Assembly: GCF_001552175.1 (NCBI RefSeq)
Contig: NZ_BCQR01000058.1
Span: 1-62,704 of the forward strand
Direction of reading: 5' to 3'
Origin: Actinomadura kijaniata NBRC 14229
GTDB lineage: Bacteria; Actinomycetota; Actinomycetes; Streptosporangiales; Streptosporangiaceae
DNA length: 62,704 bases
Part shown: piece by piece, positions 58,548 to 62,704 of the stretch
How the letters are laid out: each line of letters begins with the position of its first letter
Numbering within the stretch: position 1 is the stretch's first letter
Made by a program: the position numbers and the translations under genes
The notes under the pieces: model-generated
Told to the model about the DNA's origin: nothing
Database searches by the model: none
The model's input: only the letters and a program-made list of their open reading frames with translations

Positions 58548-59648
58548 ATGCGCGTCAGAACACGAGGAACGGCCGTCGTCGTGGCGGCCCTGCTACCCGT
58601 CCCGCTCACGGCGGGGGTCGCCGCGGCCGCGCCGGCGCCCGTGCAGAAATGGAAGGTCACCTCGGTCGGCCGCCTTCCGGTGTACGACTCCATGAACGAC
58701 CTCGCCGCCGTCGGGAAGAAGAGCGCCTGGGCGGTCGGCGAGGCGTCGAACCCCAAGACCGGCGGCATGGCCCCGCTGGTGTACCGCTGGAACGGCGCCA
58801 AGTGGGCCCCCGCCAAGGTCCCCGCCACCGGAGGCGTGGGCCTGCACCGCGTCGACGCCACCTCCGACCGGGACGTGTGGGCGTTCGGGGAGGACGGTTC
58901 GACCACGCGGAACGTCACCGCCTACCACTGGAACGGCCGCTCCTGGCGGGCCGCCGGCTCCGTCGGCAGTGGCGGCGTCGACGCCGTGGACGCGGTGTCG
59001 CCGAAGGACGTGTGGGTGGCCACCGCCAGCGGCCTGCTGCGCTGGAACGGCCGCACCTGGCGCGCCGTCTCCGTCCCCGGCGCCCGCCACCTCAGCGCCC
59101 TGCACCTCACCTCCGCCAAGAACGGCTGGGCCGCCGGGGTGGACAGCCGCTCCCGGGCGCAGGTGTGGCGCTGGGACGGACGGGCGTGGAAGGCCGCCGG
59201 GATCCCCCGCACCGGGCTCGGCACGTCGGTGGTCAACGGCGTCCGGCAGGTGTCGGCCAAGGAGGCGTGGGCGGTCGGCGGCAGCGTGAGCCGTCCCGAC
59301 CCCGACGGCGACGACGAGTACACGCCGCTCGTGTGGCGATGGAACGGCACCCGCTGGAGCCGGGTCGCCACGCCCGCCTACCGCTTCGCGCTCTCCCGCC
59401 CGGTGGCGGACGGGCGCGGCGGCCTGTGGCTGACCGGCGGCCCGGGACAGCAGGCCGACACGCTCGTCAACCTGCGCGCGGGCCGCTGGAAGAACGCGGG
59501 GCTGCCCTCCCTGCCCGGGACGCGCGTCCAGGTGGAGGGCATCGCGCACGTCCCCGGCACCGCGACGCTGCTCGGCGTCGGCACGGGGATCCGTTCGAAC
59601 GACCCCGCCGACAACCCCGAGAACGCCGCGTTCCTCGCCGCCCGCTAG
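58548..59648 (+). CDS. Secreted beta-propeller protein
   Basis: A 366-residue protein with a signal peptide (about residues 1-28, ending TAGVAAAAPAP). The rest contains five to six repeats of about 45 residues with the pattern AWAVGE...WNGxxW: VYRWNGAKWAPAKV, AYHWNGRSWRAAG, LLRWNGRTWRAVSV, VWRWDGRAWKAAGI and VWRWNGTRWSRVAT. This is a secreted propeller of the kind common in actinomycetes, probably binding sugars or proteins. GGGGAGGACAC precedes ATG 58548. The stop is a CTAG shared with the convergent SDR. Confidence 0.85.
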   Translation: MRVRTRGTAVVVAALLPVPLTAGVAAAAPAPVQKWKVTSVGRLPVYDSMNDLAAVGKKSAWAVGEASNPKTGGMAPLVYRWNGAKWAPAKVPATGGVGLHRVDATSDRDVWAFGEDGSTTRNVTAYHWNGRSWRAAGSVGSGGVDAVDAVSPKDVWVATASGLLRWNGRTWRAVSVPGARHLSALHLTSAKNGWAAGVDSRSRAQVWRWDGRAWKAAGIPRTGLGTSVVNGVRQVSAKEAWAVGGSVSRPDPDGDDEYTPLVWRWNGTRWSRVATPAYRFALSRPVADGRGGLWLTGGPGQQADTLVNLRAGRWKNAGLPSLPGTRVQVEGIAHVPGTATLLGVGTGIRSNDPADNPENAAFLAAR

Positions 59649-60448
59649 CCGCGGATGCGGTCGTCGTAGGCCTTGCGCGTCTGGGCGTCGTACTCCAGGA
59701 AGACCTTGTCGAGTTCGTAGCGCCGCATCACGAACTCGCGGACCCTCTCCGGGAACAGCGCGCCCAGACGCACCTGGCGGCCGTACCGCTCCGGGACGAC
59801 CGCCTCGGCGCGCGGGCGGCCGATCAGCGCGACCACGGCGGCGGCCACGTCCTCCGGCTCGATGTTCCTCTGCCCCTTCGGGCTGCGGGTGCCCGCGATC
59901 AGCTCGGTGTTGGTGAACGACGGCAGCACCTGGCTGACGTGGACGCCCGTGCCCAGCATCTCCAGCCGCGTGGCCTCGGTGAACGCCACCACCGCGGCCT
60001 TGCTGGCGTTGTAGAGGGCGAGGCCCGGCGTCGGCAGCAGGCCCGCGACCGAGGCGATGTTGATGATGTGGCCCCGGCCGCGCGGGCGCATGCGCTCGAT
60101 GGCGAGCTTGGTGCCGAGCATGACGCCGTGGACGTTGATGTCGAGGCAGCGGCGCGCGTCGGCGTCGGACTCGCCGGTGACCGGGCCGATCGGCATGATG
60201 CCCGCGTTGTTGACCAGCGCGTACAGCGGTCCGTGCGCCTCCTCGGCCCGGTCCAGGAACGCCGTGAACGACGCGCGGTCGGTGACGTCCACCGTCAGCG
60301 CGGTCACGCCCAGCGCCGCTCCCGCCTCCTTGGCCGCCGTCTCGTCGATGTCGCCGATGACGACGGTCGCGCCCCTGTCCCGCAGGGCGCGGGCGGTGGC
60401 CAGGCCGATGCCGCGCGCGGCGCCGGTGATCGCGATGACCTTGCTCAT
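59645..60448 (-). CDS. SDR oxidoreductase partner of the P450
   Basis: A 267-residue SDR with TGAARGIGLATA, IGDID (Asp, so NAD preferred), VNNAGIMPIGP, Ser in NIASVAG and YNASK. It has a C-terminal extension after residue 215. ATG 60448 overlaps the P450 stop by 4 nt (ATGA), so the two are translationally coupled and likely act in sequence: hydroxylation by the P450, then oxidation of the alcohol here. Similar SDR-P450 pairs occur in mycobacterial lipid and steroid metabolism. Confidence 0.92.
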   Translation of the reverse strand: MSKVIAITGAARGIGLATARALRDRGATVVIGDIDETAAKEAGAALGVTALTVDVTDRASFTAFLDRAEEAHGPLYALVNNAGIMPIGPVTGESDADARRCLDINVHGVMLGTKLAIERMRPRGRGHIINIASVAGLLPTPGLALYNASKAAVVAFTEATRLEMLGTGVHVSQVLPSFTNTELIAGTRSPKGQRNIEPEDVAAAVVALIGRPRAEAVVPERYGRQVRLGALFPERVREFVMRRYELDKVFLEYDAQTRKAYDDRIRG

Positions 60449-61803
60449 CCGGTGGTCTCCAGTCGTTCGAGGCGGACGGGCAGGCCGTCCTTCGGCGAGG
60501 GCAGGGAGGTGGTGTCCAGCGGCCACTCGTAACCGGCGGGCACGCTCCACCGGTACCGCAGCAGCCACTGGTGCAGGATGCTCTTGACCTGCATACCGGC
60601 GAAGTGCAGCCCGATGCACTTGTGCGCGCCGCCGCCGAACGGCTCCCAGGCGTACCGGTGGACCTTGTCCTCGCGGCGTTCGGGCGAGAACCGCTCGGGG
60701 TCGAAGCGTTCGGGGTCGGGCCACCACTCGGGCATGTGGTGGTTGGTCAGCGTCGGCACGACGACGGTGACCCCGGCCGGGACATGGTGGCCGAGGATCG
60801 CGGTGTCCTTGACGGTCCGGCGCGGCAGCGCGGGCACCGGGGCGACCAGCCGCGTCGCCTCCTTCATCACCATGTCGATGCCGGTCATGGCGTCCAGGTC
60901 GGCGAACTCCAGGACCGGCCTGCCGATCGCGCGGGACTCCTCGCGCAGCCGCTCCTGCCACTCGGGGTGCCGGGCCAGGTGGTAGGCCATGGTGGTGAGC
61001 GTGATGGTGGTGGTGTCGTGCGCCGCCATCAACGCGAAGATCATGTGGTTGACGACGTCGTCGTCGGTGAAGCGGTGCCCGTCGTCGGTCTCGGCCTGGC
61101 ACAGCGCCGCGAACAGGTCGTCGCCCCCGTCGCGCCGCTTGGCGGGCAGGTGCGCGCGGAAGAACTCCTCCAGCACCTTCCGGGCCCGCATGCCCCGGTG
61201 CCACCGCAGCCCCGGGACCGGGAACCGCACGTACGCGGTCCCGGCCCGCACCGCGTCGACGAACGCGCCGTTGATCCGGTCGGCCTCCGCCCGGTCCGGC
61301 GACACCCCCATGAACACGTCGGTCGCCAGGTCCAGCGTCAGCTGCTTGACGTGGTCGTAGACCTTGAAGCCGGGGCCGGGCCGCCAGGCGTCCAGGCCCT
61401 TGCCGATGCTCGGGGCCATCATGTCCATGTAGGCGTGCAGCCGCGGCCGGGTGAACGCCTGCTGCATGATCCGCCGGTGGTGCAGGTGCTCGTCGAAGTC
61501 CAGCAGCATGATGCCGCGGTGGAAGAACGGGCCGATGAAGTAGCTCCAGGCGGGCCCGTTGGCGAACGCCTTGTCCCGGTTGACCAGCACCTGCTCGGCC
61601 GCCTCGGGCCCCTGCACGGTGACGGTCCGCTGTCCGAGCAGCCAGCTCCACGTCACCGGGCCGAACTGGGCGTAGCGTTCCCGCGCCACCTGGAACGGCC
61701 GCCGCATCGTCCGCAGCGTGTTGCCGATGTAGGGGGGTCCGGGCTCGCCGATCACCGGCTTGAGACCGCTGCCCTCGGGGGGACGGGCGAGGATGCTGGG
61801 CAT
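60445..61803 (-). CDS. Cytochrome P450
   Basis: A 452-residue soluble P450. The heme loop is FGGGAHKCIGLHFAG (proximal Cys), the ExxR pair lies in KEATRL, and the I-helix motif is AAHDTTTIT, where the usual A-G-x-D-T has His in place of the Gly-x. HRRIMQQAF is the C-helix. The length and style recall mycobacterial families acting on lipids or sterols (CYP124/138-like, from memory). ATG 61803 has GGAGGGCCC before it. First gene of a P450-SDR operon carrying copy B of the shared element upstream; no ferredoxin gene is adjacent. Confidence 0.93.
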   Translation of the reverse strand: MPSILARPPEGSGLKPVIGEPGPPYIGNTLRTMRRPFQVARERYAQFGPVTWSWLLGQRTVTVQGPEAAEQVLVNRDKAFANGPAWSYFIGPFFHRGIMLLDFDEHLHHRRIMQQAFTRPRLHAYMDMMAPSIGKGLDAWRPGPGFKVYDHVKQLTLDLATDVFMGVSPDRAEADRINGAFVDAVRAGTAYVRFPVPGLRWHRGMRARKVLEEFFRAHLPAKRRDGGDDLFAALCQAETDDGHRFTDDDVVNHMIFALMAAHDTTTITLTTMAYHLARHPEWQERLREESRAIGRPVLEFADLDAMTGIDMVMKEATRLVAPVPALPRRTVKDTAILGHHVPAGVTVVVPTLTNHHMPEWWPDPERFDPERFSPERREDKVHRYAWEPFGGGAHKCIGLHFAGMQVKSILHQWLLRYRWSVPAGYEWPLDTTSLPSPKDGLPVRLERLETTG

Positions 61804-61853
61804 GGGCCCTCCGAACGTCCGGAACGCGCGACGCGCACCGCCAGGGGGAGATG

Positions 61854-61881
61854 GAACAAAAGAGCGGAATCTGTAGCTTTG
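61854..61881 (-). promoter_or_regulatory. Shared 28-bp element, copy B (before the P450 operon)
   Basis: On the minus strand it begins CAAAGCTACA and ends CTTTTGTTC, 22 of 28 positions equal to copy A at 57594-57621. It lies 50 nt before the P450 start. CAAAGCTACA is identical in both. Confidence 0.75.
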
Positions 61882-61927
61882 TTGTAACGCACGGGACACC
61901 CGGAAGTCCAGAGGCGGCGACCGGATG

Positions 61928-61943
61928 ATGACTGCCCGGTCAT
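61928..61943. promoter_or_regulatory. Short dyad between P450 and L,D-transpeptidase genes
   Basis: ATGAC (61928-61932) and GTCAT (61939-61943) pair around TGCCCG. The form resembles TetR-family operators with GACCGGxC cores. The binding protein is not known. Confidence 0.35.
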
Positions 61944-62014
61944 TCGGGTAAAGGGCGGCCGGGTGTCCGTGTCGTCCCCCGGGTGCCGCCGCCGCCCGGC
62001 CCTAGCCTCCGCTC

Positions 62015-62680
62015 ATGATCGTCGCCGTCGCCCTCGCGGGCGCGCTGGCCCTGGGACCGCTCGTTCCCGGTCCCGCTCCCGCCTCCGGGACCGTCCGCCC
62101 GGGAGACTCCGGGGCCGCCGTCCTCCACCTCCAGAAACGCCTGCGCGCCCTGCGCTACGACCCCGGCGACCGCAACGGCCGCTACGGGAAGGAGACCGAG
62201 GCGGCGGTGTGGGCGTTCCAGAAGGTCCACCGCATGAGGCCCGACGGGATCGTGGACGCCCCGGTCCGGCGGGCGCTGGAGCGTCCCCGCCGTCCCCGCC
62301 GCCTCGAACGCGGCCCCCGCCGACGGGTCGAGATCAGCCTCCGCCGCCAACTGCTCACGGTCTACCGGCGGAACCGCCCCGTCCTGATCAGCCACATCTC
62401 CTCGGGCAACGGCCGCCCCTACTGCGAGAGGGGCGTCTGCGGCGTCGCGCGCACCCCGACCGGCGACTTCCGCGTCTTCCGCCGGGTGAAGGGCTGGCAC
62501 CGTTCCCGGCTGGGCTACATGTACCGGCCGCTGTACTTCCACGGCGGCTTCGCGATGCACGGGTCGATGAACGTCCCCCGCCGCCCGGCCTCCCACGGCT
62601 GCGTACGGGTCCCGCTCCACACGGCCGACCGGCTGGCCCGGCTCGTCCCGAACGGAACCCACGTCCGCATCCGCCGCTAG
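62015..62680 (+). CDS. L,D-transpeptidase with peptidoglycan-binding domain
   Basis: A 221-residue cell-wall enzyme. A signal peptide (about residues 1-24) is followed by a PG_binding_1 domain (GDSGAAVLHLQKRLRALRYD, GRYGKETEAAVWAFQK), a basic linker and a YkuD domain. The catalytic motif is seen as FAMHGSMNV then SHGCVRVP (His and Cys). It makes 3-3 cross-links or attaches proteins to peptidoglycan outside the membrane. Complete, standing alone at the end of the window. Confidence 0.93.
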   Translation: MIVAVALAGALALGPLVPGPAPASGTVRPGDSGAAVLHLQKRLRALRYDPGDRNGRYGKETEAAVWAFQKVHRMRPDGIVDAPVRRALERPRRPRRLERGPRRRVEISLRRQLLTVYRRNRPVLISHISSGNGRPYCERGVCGVARTPTGDFRVFRRVKGWHRSRLGYMYRPLYFHGGFAMHGSMNVPRRPASHGCVRVPLHTADRLARLVPNGTHVRIRR

Positions 62681-62694
62681 GCGGCGTTTCAAAA

Positions 62695-62704
62695 TGGCCT
62701 ACGG
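62695..62704. repeat. Start of a possible repeat copy, cut by window end
   Basis: TGGCCTACGG, identical to the first ten bases of the repeat at 36855-36879, again just past the stop of a plus-strand gene. The remainder is outside the window. Confidence 0.3.

Overview
The window is a stretch of very high-GC chromosome (well above 70% by eye, codons almost always ending in G or C). It comes from a free-living actinomycete. Taxon markers visible in the sequence are a WhiB-family iron-sulfur protein, a mycothiol-type SigR/RsrA pair, a nickel superoxide dismutase, a probable biotin-synthase auxiliary protein and a PdtaS-type sensor kinase. From general gene content I would guess a Streptosporangiales/Thermomonosporaceae-like organism (for example Actinomadura). 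That placement is inference. I see no transposase, integrase, phage gene, CRISPR array or origin, so this reads as core chromosome with small accessory operons between conserved genes.

Layout. 1-5.9 kb: end of a trypsin-like protease, a two-component system, a MarR-controlled SnoaL/SRPBCC pair, an SDR and a zinc-free MDR reductase. 5.9-10 kb: a three-gene polar amino-acid ABC transporter and malic enzyme. 10-16 kb: CGNR-like regulator, divergent sodX/sodN, GNAT, anti-sigma/sigma-B-type pair, lipid kinase and whiB1. 16-30 kb: pdtaS, bioF, GntR, Uma2, TetR/SnoaL, bioD-bioB, carotenoid oxygenase, bsaP, PPOX, RidA and HxlR. 29-34 kb: biotin carboxylase with an altered active site, two membrane HD-domain proteins and an epimerase. 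34.6-41 kb: sigR-rsrA, methyltransferase, DksA-like and SRAP proteins, DoxX, and an ECF sigma/anti-sigma pair. 41-46 kb: three small regulator/enzyme modules (MerR-SDR, hydrolase, MarR-cysteine hydrolase/MFS). 46-56 kb: aroA, rsgA, Ser/Thr kinase, BBE oxidase, inositol-monophosphatase-like protein, lhgO and carboxylesterase. 56.8-62.7 kb: tRNA-Met(CAT), a TetR/MpaB/P450/SDR group and an L,D-transpeptidase.

The order whiB1-pdtaS ... rsrA-sigR ... SRAP-aroA-rsgA follows, as I remember it, the conserved block around Mycobacterium tuberculosis Rv3219-Rv3228 with extra genes inserted. Many modules carry readable control sites: a perfect CRP-type box before whiB1, a SigR-type promoter before sigR, a 19-bp-spacer MerR promoter, MarR operators, and a near-identical 28-bp element before both the MpaB oxygenase and the distant P450-SDR operon. 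That last group is the best candidate for an undescribed system: one TetR regulator, a DUF2236/MpaB oxygenase, a cytochrome P450 and an SDR sharing a promoter element.

Two reading frames (near 24,970 and 36,975) look broken by one missing G in a G run. Three convergent gene pairs in 8 kb share a single CTAG as both stop codons.
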